From Channallabes apus (Eukaryota; Chordata; Actinopteri; Siluriformes; Clariidae): a DNA stretch of 64,000 nt. The notes under the pieces were generated by a model that was not told where the DNA came from, made no database searches, and saw only the letters and a program-made list of their open reading frames with translations. Made by a program: the position numbers and the translations under genes. The stretch spans positions 23,890,825 through 23,954,824 of the forward strand of contig CM060104.1 in NCBI GenBank assembly GCA_030522415.1, given 5' to 3'. This document shows positions 10,591 to 22,953 of the stretch, piece after piece (the stretch's first letter is position 1; each line of letters starts with the position of its first letter).

Positions 10591-11530
10591 TGTAAGCATA
10601 TTTAAATTAAATATGTTTGTGCACGCAGTAATATGACAGAAAACTATTAATCTTATCTTATAGAGATGGGGCAAGGAGAACAGAGTTGAGTCAAGGACAG
10701 GGTGATGTCACAGTAGCAAGGACATCTTAGATCGTGTGCAGTATGAACTCAAATGAACTCTAGATAGGTTGCCATCTTAGGTCTGAGATGCTTAGGTCGC
10801 CATCTTAGAAGTGAGATGCTTAGTGGACAGAGTGTACTTTAGAACATATGATGTAATCTTTGCACCCAAAAGCACCTGAACTCAAATGACCTCTAGATAT
10901 GCTTAGTGGACAGAGTGTACTTTAGAACATATTATGTGATCTTTGTACCCAAAAGCACCTGACAAGGGAAAGTCCCTGGACATGATGTAATGTCAGCTGA
11001 CTCATGGGGTGATCTTAACTGTGAGGTCAAGTTAAAGGAACACAGACAAATAACCAAAATGTATAAGAAAAATAAGCGCCACACCTATATATTTAAAATA
11101 AACAAAGTGAAAAGGTAATGGAAAGTTATTTGCAAAAAAAATAAGTTATAATGGGAAAAATATGGAGTCAGATGACGAGTTATATGATGTAACGAAACAG
11201 GGTAGAGGAAAGCATGATTGTAATGGGTTAATAATTTGGTAAGAGATGTACAGAGGAGGGGACAAGGTGAGCTCCCCTCCCCTTGAAAAAACTGTATAAA
11301 AAGGCATGTACGGCACTGCCAGATCAGTCTGTCCTTGGTGATGGCTGGATTCATAACCTAGGCTGGCTCACTTTGTTTTTATTGCTGCAATAAAAACTTA
11401 TCCTTACTTCATCTAGATCTGCAAGGAGTCCGAAGTCTTTCTTTGATTTCTTTTACTAAAAGTTACAGTATTTGGTTAATCTTTTAAATTAGGGCAACTT
11501 CAGTGTGGGGAGAATAAAAAATCCACCACA
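10591..11530 (+). repeat. ERV 5' LTR (promoter and polyadenylation signal)
   Basis: A TATA box (tataaaaa) lies at 11295-11302 and a polyadenylation signal (aataaa) at 11389-11394, in the normal U3-R-U5 order. U3 holds a direct repeat of about 83 bp: gcttagtggacagagtgtac starts at 10818 and again at 10901, like a retroviral enhancer duplication. By eye it differs from the 3' LTR at about eleven positions in 940. Confidence 0.9.
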
Positions 11531-11535
11531 TTTAT

Positions 11536-11555
11536 TGGTGACCTCCGACTGTGAT
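11536..11555 (+). promoter_or_regulatory. ERV primer-binding site
   Basis: The sequence tggtgacctccgactgtgat begins five bases after the LTR end. It starts with TGG, as retroviral primer sites do, and resembles the tRNA-Trp-type site of avian retroviruses, with a few differences. The tRNA assignment is tentative. Confidence 0.55.
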
Positions 11556-11626
11556 TGCCTTCATGGAGGGCTCCTCCGGTGACCGGGACCAGCGTGACCT
11601 GACAGACCATCAACTGGCGCCATTAT

Positions 11627-11670
11627 AGAATAAGAAATCAGGAGGGGGCAAATAGTTTTTCACACCACTG

Positions 11671-11738
<68 letters not shown>

Positions 11739-11870
11739 ATACACACACACACAAACACAGTACAGATACACACCCAGGTATCGGATCGGTACTCGGTATC
11801 GGCCGATACCCTGAGCCCAAGTATCGGAATCGGTATCGGGAGGGAAAAAATGGTATCGGAACATCTCTAG
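11627..11870. repeat. Tc1 end remnant, (TA)n tract and hAT-like end in the ERV leader
   Basis: Bases 11628-11669 match the right terminal repeat of the Tc1 family at 12925-14542 (ending caccactg) with no left end. A TA run follows (about 11670-11732). Bases about 11778-11869 carry repeated tatcgg motifs ending ggtatcggaacatctcta, resembling the end of a hAT-type transposon (TAGAGATG.. on the other strand). These pieces look like leftovers of several insertions. Confidence 0.55.
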
Positions 11871-12924
11871 TTAGGAGTGCGTGCTTCCAGCTGGAGGAGG
11901 TAACTCCTAAGGTATATTGAACACAATTTTAAAGTTGCCAAAATTGATAAATTGAATTGATAAATTAATTGCTATATTTACATTAATTGCTACATTTTTA
12001 TTATTATATAAAAGACTGGATGAAGTAACGAAACATTAGGAGATCTCCATTTTGTTTTATTTTTGTGTCATTTTTTGTTTTATATTTTCTTTATTATTTT
12101 ATAAGTTGTGTGATATCTGAGGTAACGCCACTGTGTTTGGGCTAGAGCCCGTATGTGAGGAATCGCCAACAAGTGGGACTGGACCCAGATGGTAAAAATT
12201 CCTGCAAATCACTAAATAGGGAACTTTATTCGTTACCCAGACGTGGCAGGTGGTAAAAAAGTCCTGTAGCAAGACGCTGAGTATAGAACTCACTGATTTG
12301 TGAGCTGGTACTAAGACGCGGAATTGGGCAGGTGCTTTTCAGGTGTTTTTTAGACATTGTGAAAAAGTCCTGTAGGTGGTTGTGCTGTAATCTCGAGTCC
12401 TAGGGCTAGAACCCAGTTGTGTGAGGTATCGCTAGGAGCAGTACTGCAATCAAGTTTCCTAGTGCTAGAACCCATATATATATATATATGAGGTATCGCT
12501 AGGGAACGAAAGGTGATTGCTATTTGAAAATTCCTACAGGTGGTATTGAAGTTTTCTCGGCCCAAGTTGTGTTGTGTGATAAATTGTTATATTGTTAAAA
12601 ATTGTTTCGAGTACTCAAATTCTTTAAATTTTTGTAAAGAGTACTTGTGCCGTGTGTCGATTGTACGTCTTGTATGTGTGTCTTTTAAATGTGTGTGTGT
12701 ATTATACTTATGTGTAAAGTCTTTTGTTGAATTTATGTGTATGTGTAAAATATAATGTATAGATAATAAGAGATACGGCATTAGAGATAGCCTAATAAGT
12801 AGATAGAGGAATCCTAAAACAGCTTTTTTGGATTTTTTGACTTGCCATAATTAATAATAAGGATAAATAATAGTGTATAAAATAATAGCATAGAAGTGAT
12901 ATCTTTTAATACTATAATATTATA
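11871..12924 (+). other. ERV leader with degenerate repeats, no gene seen
   Basis: About 12115-12545 hold diverged copies of a unit: a gctagaaccc-type box, then gaggtatcgct, then a gtcctgtaggtgg-type box. Copies of the first box lie near 12138, 12404 and 12461; of the second near 12118, 12424 and 12490; of the third near 12206, 12262, 12366 and 12530. One copy carries a short TA run. The rest is AT-rich with only short frames. Confidence 0.55.
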
Positions 12925-14542
12925 CAGTGGTGTGAAAAACTATTTGCCCCCCTCCTGATTTCTTATTCTTTTGCATGTTTGTCACACAAAACGTTTCTGA
13001 TCATCAAACACATTTAACTATTAGTCAAAGATAACACAAGTAAACACAAAATGCAGTTTTTAAATGAGGGGTTTTATTATTTAGGGAGAAAAAAAATCCA
13101 AACCTACATGGCCCTGTGTGAAAAAGTAATTGCCCCCTGAACCTAATAACTGGTTGGGCCACCCTTAGCAGCAATAACTGCAATCAAGCGTTTGCGATAA
13201 CTTGCAACGAGTCTTTTACAGCGCTCTGGAGGAATTTTGGCCCACTCATCTTTGCAGAATTGTTGTAATTCAGCTTTTTTGGAGGGTTTTCTAGCATGAA
13301 CCGCCTTTTTAACGTCATGCCACAACATCTCAATAGGATTCAGGTCAGGACTTTGACTAGGCCACTCCAAAGTCTTCATTTTGTTTTTCTTCAGTCATTC
13401 AGAGGTGGATTTGCTGGTGTGTTTTGGGTCATTGTCCTGCTGCAGCACCCAAGATCGCTTCAGCTTGAGTTGACGAACAGATGGCCGGACATTGTCCTTC
13501 AGGATTTTTTGGTAGACAGTAGAATTCATGGTTCCATCTATCACAGCAAGCCTTCCAGGTCCTGAAGGAGCAAAACAACCCCAGACCATCACACTACCAC
13601 CACCATATTTTACTGTTGGTATGATGTTCTTTTTCTGAAATGCTGTGTTACTTTTACGCCAGATGTAACAGGACACACACCTTCCAAAAGTTCAACTTTT
13701 GTCTTGTGGGTCCACAAGGTATTTTCCCAAAAGTCTTGGCAATCATTGAGATGTTTTTTAGCGAAATTGAGACGAGCCATAATGTTCTTTTTGCTTAAAA
13801 GTGGTTTGCGCCTTGGAAATCTGCCATGCAGGCCGTTTTTGCCCAGTCTCTTTCTTATGGTGGAGTCGTGAACACTGACCTTAATTGAGGCAAGTGAGGC
13901 CTGCAGTTCTTTAGATGTTGTCCTGGGGTCTTTTGTGGCCTCTCGGATGAGTTGTCTCTGCGCTCTTGGGGTAATTTTGGTCGGCCGGCCACTCCTGGGA
14001 AGGTTCACCACTGTTCCATGTTTTTGCCATTTGTGGATAATGGCTCTCACTGTGGTTCGCTGGAGTCCTAAAGCTTTAGAAATGGCTTTATAACCTTTAC
14101 CAGACTGATAGATCTCAATTACTTTTGTTCTCATTTGTTCCTGAATTTCTTTGGATCTTGGCATGATGTCTAGCTTTTGAGGTGCTTTTGGTCTACTTCT
14201 CTGTGTCAGGTAGCTCCTATTTAAGTGATTTCTTGATTGAAACAGGTGTGGCAGTAATCAGGCCTGGGGTTGACTACAGAAATTTAACTCAGGTGTGATA
14301 AACCACAGTTAAGTTATTTTTTAACAAGGGGGGCAATCACTTTTTCACACAGGTCCATGTAGATTTTGAGTTTTTTTCTCTCTTAATAACGTAAAACTTC
14401 ATTTAAAAACTGCATTTTGTGTTCAATTATGTTATCTTTGACTAATAGTTAACGGTTTTTGATGAGCAGAAACATTTAAGTGTGACAAACATGCAAAAGA
14501 ATAAGAAATCAGGAAGGGGGCAAATAGTTTTTCACACCACTG
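12925..14542 (-). mobile_element. Tc1-type DNA transposon, copy A (dead), inside the ERV leader
   Basis: The ends are inverted repeats starting cagtggtgtgaaaaac (12925) and ending in its complement (14542), flanked by TA on each side (12923-12924, 14543-14544), the Tc1 target. It is 1618 bp long and closely matches copy B at 39157-40776, which is intact. Confidence 0.9.
13143..14164 (-). pseudogene. Tc1 transposase, copy A, inactivated
   Basis: Starting at ATG 14164 (MPRSKEIQEQ) it encodes the paired-type helix-turn-helix DNA-binding domain. The first catalytic block reads LWTHKTKVELLE where copy B has LWTDEPKVELFG, so the first catalytic Asp is lost, and a frameshift follows near 13680. The frame resumes with the D2 block (LQQDNDPKHTSK). 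At about 13395-13397 a stop replaces the Trp codon of copy B. The last part keeps SPDLNPIEMLWHD with the catalytic Glu. Three lesions make it non-functional, but its terminal repeats could still be acted on by a related transposase. Confidence 0.9.
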
Positions 14543-14798
14543 TATATATATATAAGTGTGGTTATGGTACACACTGTTAGATATAGAATTCACTGTGACA
14601 TAAGCTTCCTCTGTGACACGAAAGTGGTACATGTGTTGAATGTGCCAGCATAGTAGTATTATAAAATATTAATTTCTTTGGATAAATGTACATATGCACA
14701 GCAACATATTAGTTATTGAAGATAAGCTTAAGTAAGATATAAAAGGTACCTTTACGTGTTGTGTAGTCGATGACACAATACTAATAATAATAAACATA

Positions 14799-16793
14799 GT
14801 GCATAAAGTAATAAATGCACCTAGGTTACACATAAAACAAATATTAAATATAACAAATGGAGGAGATCAGATGATAAGTGGAGTTAGAGAAATTAACGGA
14901 GATGAGCAGATAAGAGAAGAAGGAGTTTTAACTAAGCGCAAACGGGAGTTTAGAATTTTGGAGTCAGATCAGAGTGAAAGATATAGATGTTTATTTAATA
15001 ATCCAGGAAAGGAATTACTTTTAGAAAAAGAGTGTGACATGGGAGAGTGGATACTTAGGTGCTCACTAATACCCGACATGTTAGATCCAGACGGCAACAC
15101 ACACACACACACACACTTTATTACTTACATTTCAGAATGGAGAAATTAGTTTTTTTGTTGGATTAGTTCCTAGAGAAATTCATTTAAAAGTAATAAATAG
15201 TACGATAGAATTTGGAGGAATAAGTGGACCCCCCTCCGCTTCCTTGTTTAACTCCGCTCATTTCACTGCTGCAAGCATACCCAGATTTTGATATACTGTA
15301 TTGTGTTTAGAAGAATGCGCGGGAGGTTGGAAAGTAAAAAGATAAAGACTAATAAGAGCAGACGCAGGTCCGGTAGTGCTGAGTCGTATGTGGGTTGTTA
15401 ATAACAATAGCGAATTTGTGTTAATAACTGTGGGACCAGACGGGAGAATAATTTTTCAGACCTGTGACAAAATAGTTACGCCTCTGATATTAACAACAGT
15501 GGAAAATTAATGCTTAAAAAACATATAGGAAAAAAACAGCTGTTAAAGATCGGCAGCAGTCATAAAGTACACAGAAAGAGTGCTATAGGGAAGAGGCACA
15601 GGAATTCACACTATAAATCAAAACAGAAGTGTGTAATGGTGAAGCTATTCTGCTGTAAATAAAAAAAAAAGAAAGAAAACTGCATGGCCAATGCCAGCGA
15701 CACCTGCAGGCACAATTATAGTTAAACATAAAGAATATTTAAAAAATATTAGAAAGTGCATGATAAAATGGCATGACAGGACATGAGGAGAATTGCAATG
15801 GCTTAAAGACAGAACCTTTAAAGAAGAGTAAAAGAATTAAAAAAGAAGTAAAAAAAATAAAATATAATGCTCAGATACAAAACTAAAGAGAAGGGTAGAA
15901 AGGGAATGATTAAATTAGGACCAAAGCTAGAAATTGTAGAATGGTTTGAAAATAAAAGAAAAGAAAATAAGAAAAAGAGACAAATTGAAGAATAACAAAA
16001 AACAGTCAGAAAAGAAGGATCAGAAGTCAGAAGGGAGTGAAGACAGGAAAATAAATAAATAAATAAAATTTTTAATAATAATAATTTAATAATAAAAAAT
16101 AAAAAAAACTTAGAATTAGATACACCACCTGTACCCACTACAGGAAGCTGCTGAGTCAATTGCAACCCAGTTATACACAATACAACTGGGGGAAAGAAAA
16201 AAAAGGTAAAATGGAGGAATGAAAAGGCCAAGCTCAAGCAGCAGTAATGGTGCCTGAAAATCAGACACCACCACCCTCTGCTGGACCAGTACAGCAAACA
16301 CAACAACCAACAGCAGCTAAAACCCCTCCAACTTATGTGCACCCTGGAAACCAACAAGTACAAAATCAACTTATGAGGTGGGAAGGACAGGGCCCCAGAC
16401 CTTATGGAGGCAAGGGACAAAAGGGAATCATACCAACAGCAAGCAAGAAGACAACAATTCAGAATGAATGCCCCAGGATAAATGGGCCCGAATACTCAAG
16501 ACATGCAGTGCTGGCAGTGTGGAGGAGCAGGACATGTTAGAAGAAACTGCCCACAAGTGGCATGGGAAATTCAAAATGGACTCCAACCTCAAAGACCATA
16601 TGGAGCAGGACAGGCACCTCAAGGTGGAACTGGAACATGGACACAAGGACAACCCCAAAATCAAGGGGCAGGTCCATGGATGGGACAACAAAACCACGAA
16701 TTGAAGCCCAGAGGAGCCAGAAAGGGAGCAGGTGCAGTACGTCTCAACAAGGCATCCACAAAAAGAACCAACTGTAATGGTATCTATAAATAA
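14799..16793 (+). pseudogene. ERV gag remnant with CCHC zinc knuckle
   Basis: The region after the Tc1 insertion holds only fragments: an acidic 116-codon frame (14799-15149), AT-rich sequence without long frames (15150-16200, with A-runs), a Pro/Gln-rich frame (16247-16540), and a nucleocapsid-like frame (16482-16793). The last contains CWQCGGAGHVRRNC (C-x2-C-x4-H-x4-C), the retroviral zinc knuckle that binds genomic RNA. A frame change near 16430 joins the last two. Matrix and capsid are not recognisable. Confidence 0.6.
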
Positions 16794-16879
16794 AATGACA
16801 CAGGTGCCACATACACATGTATAGGGCATGAAGGCTCACAGCTCCCTCCCTCAAGCAATACGATAAAAACCACAGCTTC

Positions 16880-17860
16880 TCCGGACTATCACAGATATTG
16901 CACTTCACAGAGCCCCAAATAATAACATTAGAAGACACCACCATAGCAGCACCTTTACTATTTTCAACTACTACTCCAGTCAATTTGCTGGGAAGAGATT
17001 TGTTGTGTAAACTGAAGGCAAAAAATTCAATGTAACACTAAAGGACTGTGTGTAACAATAGGACAGTTCTTACAGATTACTGAGAAACAAAACAACTCAG
17101 ATACAGTATACTGGCTACTGTGCGAGGGCAAAGGAGCTCACCATGCACAGAGTTTATGGGAAGAATGGATTATGCAATGACGACCAGATTGCAAAAGAGT
17201 AACTTTACCATTGCACTGTACCATGCACTACAACCAAGGAAGTCAAGATGAAGAATATGCACAATTATGGTCAGATGTGATGGAGAACACAGTCTCTGAC
17301 GTGATACTTGGAAACATAATTGTAGGTGCTCCAGGAGCAGCCATCACTGTGCACCTGACTGAACAAATGGAACACTGGCATCAAGTATCCCCACATTTAT
17401 TTATTAGTGGGGGAAAAGACACAACCCAAAGAATTAGGACTGATGATCAAACAAGCAGGTGAAGTAACTGATTGGGAACAAACCTCCGATCCTTCTGTAC
17501 ATATTTCACGAGATCAAAGATTTTTGAAGATAACATTTTTAGGAATAGATAGAATGAGGGCTACACACACAGAAATAGATGGGAACATGACGTTGTCAAC
17601 ACACCCTCAGAGGGGGATGTGTAACATGCCGTTGTCATCGCACACACAAATGTTAGTTAAGATGTTAGGGCAGATAGATGAAAAAGAATTAGCATTGGAA
17701 GAAGAATTACTGAAAACAAATCCCAGAAATACTATGGACAAAACATTCCACAGATGTAGGAGTAGTCAGGTCTGGAGGACAAGCTTTAATATAAGTAAGA
17801 CCAAATGCAACATTGCCTTGTCAAAGATAATACCCACTGACACCTCAAGCTATAGCAGGG
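16880..17860 (+). pseudogene. ERV protease region remnant
   Basis: Near 16968-17013 the translation reads TTPVNLLGRDLL, the C-terminal signature of retroviral aspartic proteases (LLGRDLL). The upstream active-site triad is not seen. Bases 17040-17860 should hold the protease-RT junction; they give fragmentary frames with stops and no clear motif. Confidence 0.5.
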
Positions 17861-17861
17861 A

Positions 17862-18304
17862 TTAAACGGTATAGATGGCTTATTAGAAGCTGGAGTATTA
17901 ACGCCTACTAAAAGTCCTTGCAGGACTCCTATATTTCCTGTCAAGAAGCCCAACTCAGATAAATGGAGACATGTGTATGACTTACAAGCCATAAATCAAA
18001 TTGTAGTAGCAGAATTGCCTATAGTACCTGATTCACACACATTGTTGTCCAATACACTAGAAGATACACAGTAGTACACTGATTAGTGCTCAGCCTTTTT
18101 AGTAAGCAGACTTGTTAGAAGTCCTGACCATACTAGCTGAAAAATGGACATAAAGTTAGCAGAAAAAAAGTTGCACTTTTGTAAACAGAAGGTAGAATAT
18201 CTAGGCATGGTAGGATTTAGTAGGGACTGGATATGTGACTTTGCATTAAAAACATCACACTTGACAGCAAAAGACAAAGTAGCTGAACAAGAAAAAATAG
18301 TGCA
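17862..18304 (+). pseudogene. ERV reverse transcriptase N-terminal part with deleted catalytic core
   Basis: One frame reads LLEAGVLTPTKSPCRTPIF and then VYDLQAIN, the fingers motifs of class I retroviral RT, near 17880-18000. It breaks near the first catalytic Asp region (CSAFLV, 18088). By 18165 the translation has jumped to KKLHFCKQKVEYLG, which lies after the YxDD box in intact enzymes. The palm segment with YxDD is absent, a deletion of roughly 80-100 codons judged against the family layout. Confidence 0.65.
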
Positions 18305-19058
18305 GTGTTAGGATGGACACCTGAAGCACTAGAAGCTTTTGAACAGCTAAAAAGAAAACTCTGTACAGTATCAGCACTTGCTAGCTCAGAGTATAATAAA
18401 CCATTCCACCTGTATGTCTCAGAGCGTGGCGGTTTTGCCACAGGGGTTCTGACTCAACAACAAGGTCCTAGCAAACAACCAATTGCATATTATAGTACAG
18501 CGCTTGATAATATTGAAAAAGGCATGCCTCCCTGCTACCGAGGAGTGGCAGTGGCAGCATTTGCTTATGAGAAAGCAACATCAATTACTATGGGACGTCC
18601 AGTAACGCTGTATACCACCCACACATTACACTCACTCCTGACCAGTCCATACTTTGTATTTACAAATACTAGAAGAACAGGATACGATGTAATACTCTCT
18701 GCACCTGAATTGACCATACAAAGGTGTCAGGCTGTAAATCCAGCAAATCGTTTAATGACCCCAGCAGAAGGAGATCCCCACGATTGCCATCTAGTGTCAG
18801 CAGAATATCTAAAGACACGCCAAGATTTAGGAGAACCAACCTCTGTCACATCCAGATTGCACATTTTTTGTAGATGGGTCATGTTTTAGAGATAGGGACA
18901 GCAATAAATCAAGGCTAGCCATATTTAAATGTACAGCACATAAAAAAGATAGTACTTTCGTTAGAGACGGAGATGAAGCAGCAAAGAAAGCACCAGTAAA
19001 TCAGAATAAATATTATGCCAGAAACAGTAGCGTAACCAAAACCTTGTCCGCAGAGAGA
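18305..19058 (+). pseudogene. ERV RT connection and RNase H remnant
   Basis: Bases 18305-18889 hold 194 open codons resembling the RT thumb and connection of class I retroviruses (LGWTPEALEAFEQLK, KPFHLYVSERGG, PIAYYSTALD, RRTGYDVILS). A frameshift near 18865 leads to FVDGSC (18867-18884), the first RNase H motif with its catalytic Asp. The frame then skips most of RNase H and stops at 19056-19058. Confidence 0.7.
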
Positions 19059-20722
19059 TAATGAACCAAGGTCACCAGAATCAAGCACTGGTTCTGATGA
19101 GGAACCTGACTCAAGTCCAGAGTCAGAAAGAAAGAAAGGTTATTACTTGTACCAGAAGACTATGCGCCACCCACACCAGATTTAACCTTACCAGCAGACA
19201 TGCAGACAGCAGCATCAGGAGAAGAGATTTGTAAGTGGCTCGCCAGAGGAGCAACAAAAAATAATGATACTAATGTGTTACGAAGTGCAGATGGCGTTTT
19301 GTAGCTCCACAAAATTTTCTTGTAACCCTGATAAGACAAGTACATGGGAATGATCACTTAGCAAGAGGGGAAGTGATAAAAAAGAATCCAAAAGGAATGG
19401 TGGTCGCCTTATCTAGGTCCTATGGTTCATCGTACATTATCACAGTTTTGCGAGATCTGTGGTAGATTTAACATTGGAAAGCACTTCACATCGCCAATAG
19501 GACACATCCCAGAGCCAGATGGGCCGTTCAGGCATATAATGTTCGACTATGTGGACATTGCTGAACCTAGGATACAAGGAAAACGATACATCTTAGTGGT
19601 CGAAGACAGGTTTAGCAGATGGGTAGAAGCTGTAGTGACGGCTAAGGAAGATGCAAGGGCAGTAGCAAAATTCTTGTGTAGAGAAGAGATACCAAGATTT
19701 GGAATTCCAGACACAATCAGTTCAGACAATGGAAAACACTTCACAAATAAGATAGTACAGAAAGTAACTCAGTGGTTAAACATCAATCATAGGTTTGGAT
19801 GTGTGTATTACCCCAATATCAGGGGATGGTAGAGAGAGTGAATGGAGTTCTAAAAATGAAATTGGCTAAAATATGTGCAGATACAGGTATGAATTGGTTC
19901 CAAGCTTTGCCGTTAGTCTTAATGGGCATGAGATCGCAAACTAACTGCAACACGCATCTAACCCCGCAAGAAATGCTTTCTGGCAGACCTATGCTTACTT
20001 CCTTTACTCGCGGGCCCTATAAAGGCCCCACCCTCGAACAACTGCAAAGTGAACTTGATCATTATGTGAAACACTTATCTGAAATGCACAAAGTTATTTC
20101 CCAACAGGTTAAGGGAGATACAATACATGACAACACCAGACAGAGAGCAGCTGATCAAGCTGAGGACACCGAGGCAGAGGACATAGACGAGGGAACTGTA
20201 CTGCCTGGTGATTGGGTGTTTATTCGAGTGTTCAAAAGAAGATGGAACCAAGCGAGAAGGGAAGGACCATACAAGTTGGTGTTGGCAACTCCAACTGCTG
20301 TGAAAGTTAAAGGTAAAGACGTATGGTACCATTTAAATCATTGTTGCAAGGCACCAAATCCGGACCAGGTAAGAGACAGGGCGCCCCAGGAGGACACTGA
20401 GTCTCCAAGAGCAGGACCTTCAGGTTTGCAATCAGATTCTCAGAGAGACGACGAAAGACCTAGACAACAAGCACCAGATCCATATGAACACACTGAAGGG
20501 TTACCGTGGATAGAACAGGAAGAACAAGGCTACTGGCCAGAGTTGCCTCATGAAGTTATACAAGACTGGGAAGCTGAGCATGAAGAAGAGGAAGCAGAGG
20601 CAGAACAAGCCGGACCGTCTCACAGAACAAGAGCCCAAGTTAGACAGCGAGAAGACAAACGTACTAAAATAGAAACAGCACGGAGACAGTTAGAAGCTGA
20701 TACTGGCTCAGAAAGTCATTAA
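19059..20722 (+). pseudogene. ERV integrase with GPY module and acidic tail
   Basis: Bases 19422-19832 encode a Cys pair (CEICG), the first catalytic Asp in FDYVDI and the second in SSDNGKHF. A frameshift near 19800 passes to the frame 19799-20722, which contains GMVERVNG with the catalytic Glu, then the C-terminal domain with REGPY (GPY/F module, chromatin or DNA contact). About 110 residues follow, rich in Glu, Asp and Pro. The frame is open to 20722. The upstream part (19059-19421) is broken. Confidence 0.75.
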
Positions 20723-22048
20723 ATTATTTAAACCAACTACAGTAGAGAGAACATACCCAACAAAAAACACTCCAAGAAATATATTGTGTAGATTATTTGG
20801 CCATAGACCCACGTGTCACCGTTGTGATCCAAATGGAGAAACCATCCTTTTATTGCCCCCTAAAAGACAGAAGGAAATCCATGGTTATAATAATATCTCT
20901 AATGACTGCCCTAATTGATGGTAGGGCCGCCAGAAGTGAGAAGATCAAATCAAAATGGAACACTGAAAAGAAACAAATACGTTGCGTACTAGCTACAATA
21001 ACTAGAGCAAGAATGGTAGCTGGCTTAACAATGTGGGAAAGAACAGGAAATTGAGAAGGAACTTTTCAGATAGAGGTAGACAAGTCACGACCCCAAGAAG
21101 AACAAGTGCGAATTTATGTAGAAATAGAGAAAACTCCTGGATCAAAAATGATGATTGCGTTAGATGGATTGATTGAGGCAATACCAAAGTCCAATGAGTG
21201 GTGTGCATTTAATAAGTCAGCAAACGGTAAAATACAAGGAGTTTGCCTAGTACGACTGCATTTGCATGGTTGTACAGCAAAAATACCAGGCTAACCTAGC
21301 GTATCAGATGCTGAGTCAGCAACCTATGTAACGATAATTCCAGAAATAATAAAACAGGTACCTGGAAACAAAAAGAATCTGACCAAACATGGAAAAATTA
21401 TGTTCTACCAATGGATGAAATTCACTGCTGACTCCTTAACAAAAAGGACTGCATAGTGTGTCATGATAGAAGTAATAAGCCCCCAAAAGTGGTAATAACA
21501 CAAGGAACAAGGGAATGTATAGATGATCCAGAATATAGTGAATGACGATTATGCCCTATCAGCTGTCTCTTACATTCAGCTGCAGTAGATTACGGTCCAG
21601 AATGGATGCAGAATATAAGTAAATGCACATATCAACCTGTAGAAACAATAGATGCTGTCCAACGAGAAATAACACCTGTTTAACAGACCTATTCTCTATG
21701 CATCTATTCAGATGGAAGTATAGAAGAAGGAAATCGATCATCAAGTTGCAACGAAACACAGCTAGCAGCAGGTTTTTCCATAGAAATGAGACAGATATGC
21801 GACAATAAAACAAACAATATGTCATGTAGTGAGACAGTCAAAGTACGACAACCAGACTTGAGAAACTAGGTACAATTGCTCTGATAGTGTTAGGAGCCCT
21901 ACTCATTGTACCATGCTGCTTTATCCCACTGGCTAGAGCAAGTATTCATAAAATGGTAAGACAGTATACAGTTGTTCTGGAATATCACGAACAGATGACA
22001 CCATATGAGGATGAGGAGGAGGAGTCCATTTACATGCAAATGAACTGA
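20723..22048 (+). pseudogene. ERV env remnant
   Basis: Only fragments survive. A CIVC motif at 21450-21461 is of the CxxC type found in retroviral surface subunits. Potential N-glycosylation sites occur near 21750. The 3' end is clearer: bases 21857-22048 stay open and encode a hydrophobic segment of about 20 residues (from GTIALIVLGALL), then a basic stretch and an acidic tail ending in a stop at 22046-22048, as in a transmembrane subunit and its cytoplasmic tail. Many stops lie upstream, so no envelope protein can be made. Confidence 0.6.
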
Positions 22049-22208
22049 AAAATGACCAATCACTCCACATGATGGACAATTGACTATATACATATTGATC
22101 ACATGTATATTGAAAAGTATCTAGTGTAACAGTATATTTTAATCCAACACATTTGATCCATGTTTTAAGTAACTAGATCAGAGAGAAAGTAGTATCAGTA
22201 GAAGAAGT

Positions 22209-22953
22209 ATGTTTTGTATTTTGTTTCTATGTTTGTGTCTTGTTTCTGCTATACACGTATGTATTGCAGGAAGGAACCTGTACCAGACCCAAGGTGGATA
22301 GTTTCCTGTACAATCTGCTGTAATGCATGGAAAGAAGTGATGGAAAAGACCCCAACGAAAAGATGGGCAGAGTTGAGACATAATCTGGTTGATGGGCATC
22401 CACAATACGCTATAGGGGACAAGGAATTCATCACCAATGCCAACGTCTTGACAAAGGACTTCAAATGGATCAAAGCAAGGACACAGTAGACTTCCAACCT
22501 TGACATGAGCACAAGACTTCGTCTAGAAACAACTTCATATCAGCTTGGGAGACATCTGAAGCTAAGCATCTATAGAGGAATTGGGATCGAAGAAGATTGG
22601 GCTGCATATGATACCAGTGGAATAGTTGAATTTGAAGATGTGTACATGGCAGCAACTAAGACCATAACCAAAGTAATGTTGGAGGATGAATCTTATGGAG
22701 AGATACACCGATATCCCTGCAACGTGTGCTGGATGCTCTTCCGAAAGCAGATGAACCGTGGTTAGACTTTTTGTGCTTAGAGACGAGCAGAATAAACCGA
22801 ATTCCACTATCACAGCTGGGGAACTTTAAGGACCTGTATGTAATCGAATCAAGTGATGAGGATCATATGACATGGACTGAAGAGGGGACTGAAAATCTTG
22901 ACACAACATCCTTAATCTACAGGGACCCTAACGGACTGCTTAAATGGCTTTGA
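22209..22953 (+). pseudogene. Unrecognised open frames between env and 3' LTR (candidate accessory gene)
   Basis: After the env stop, about 740 bases stay largely open. An ATG at 22209 opens a short hydrophobic, Cys-rich start resembling a signal peptide. A second frame (22214-22765) is interrupted by one stop at 22487-22489 and contains two CxxC motifs (CTIC, CNVC). A third frame (to 22953) continues with an acidic C terminus. The three follow each other as if one gene of about 240 codons had suffered one stop and two frameshifts. It matches no family I recognise. Simple and complex retroviruses carry accessory genes here, but so could captured host sequence. Confidence 0.45.
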
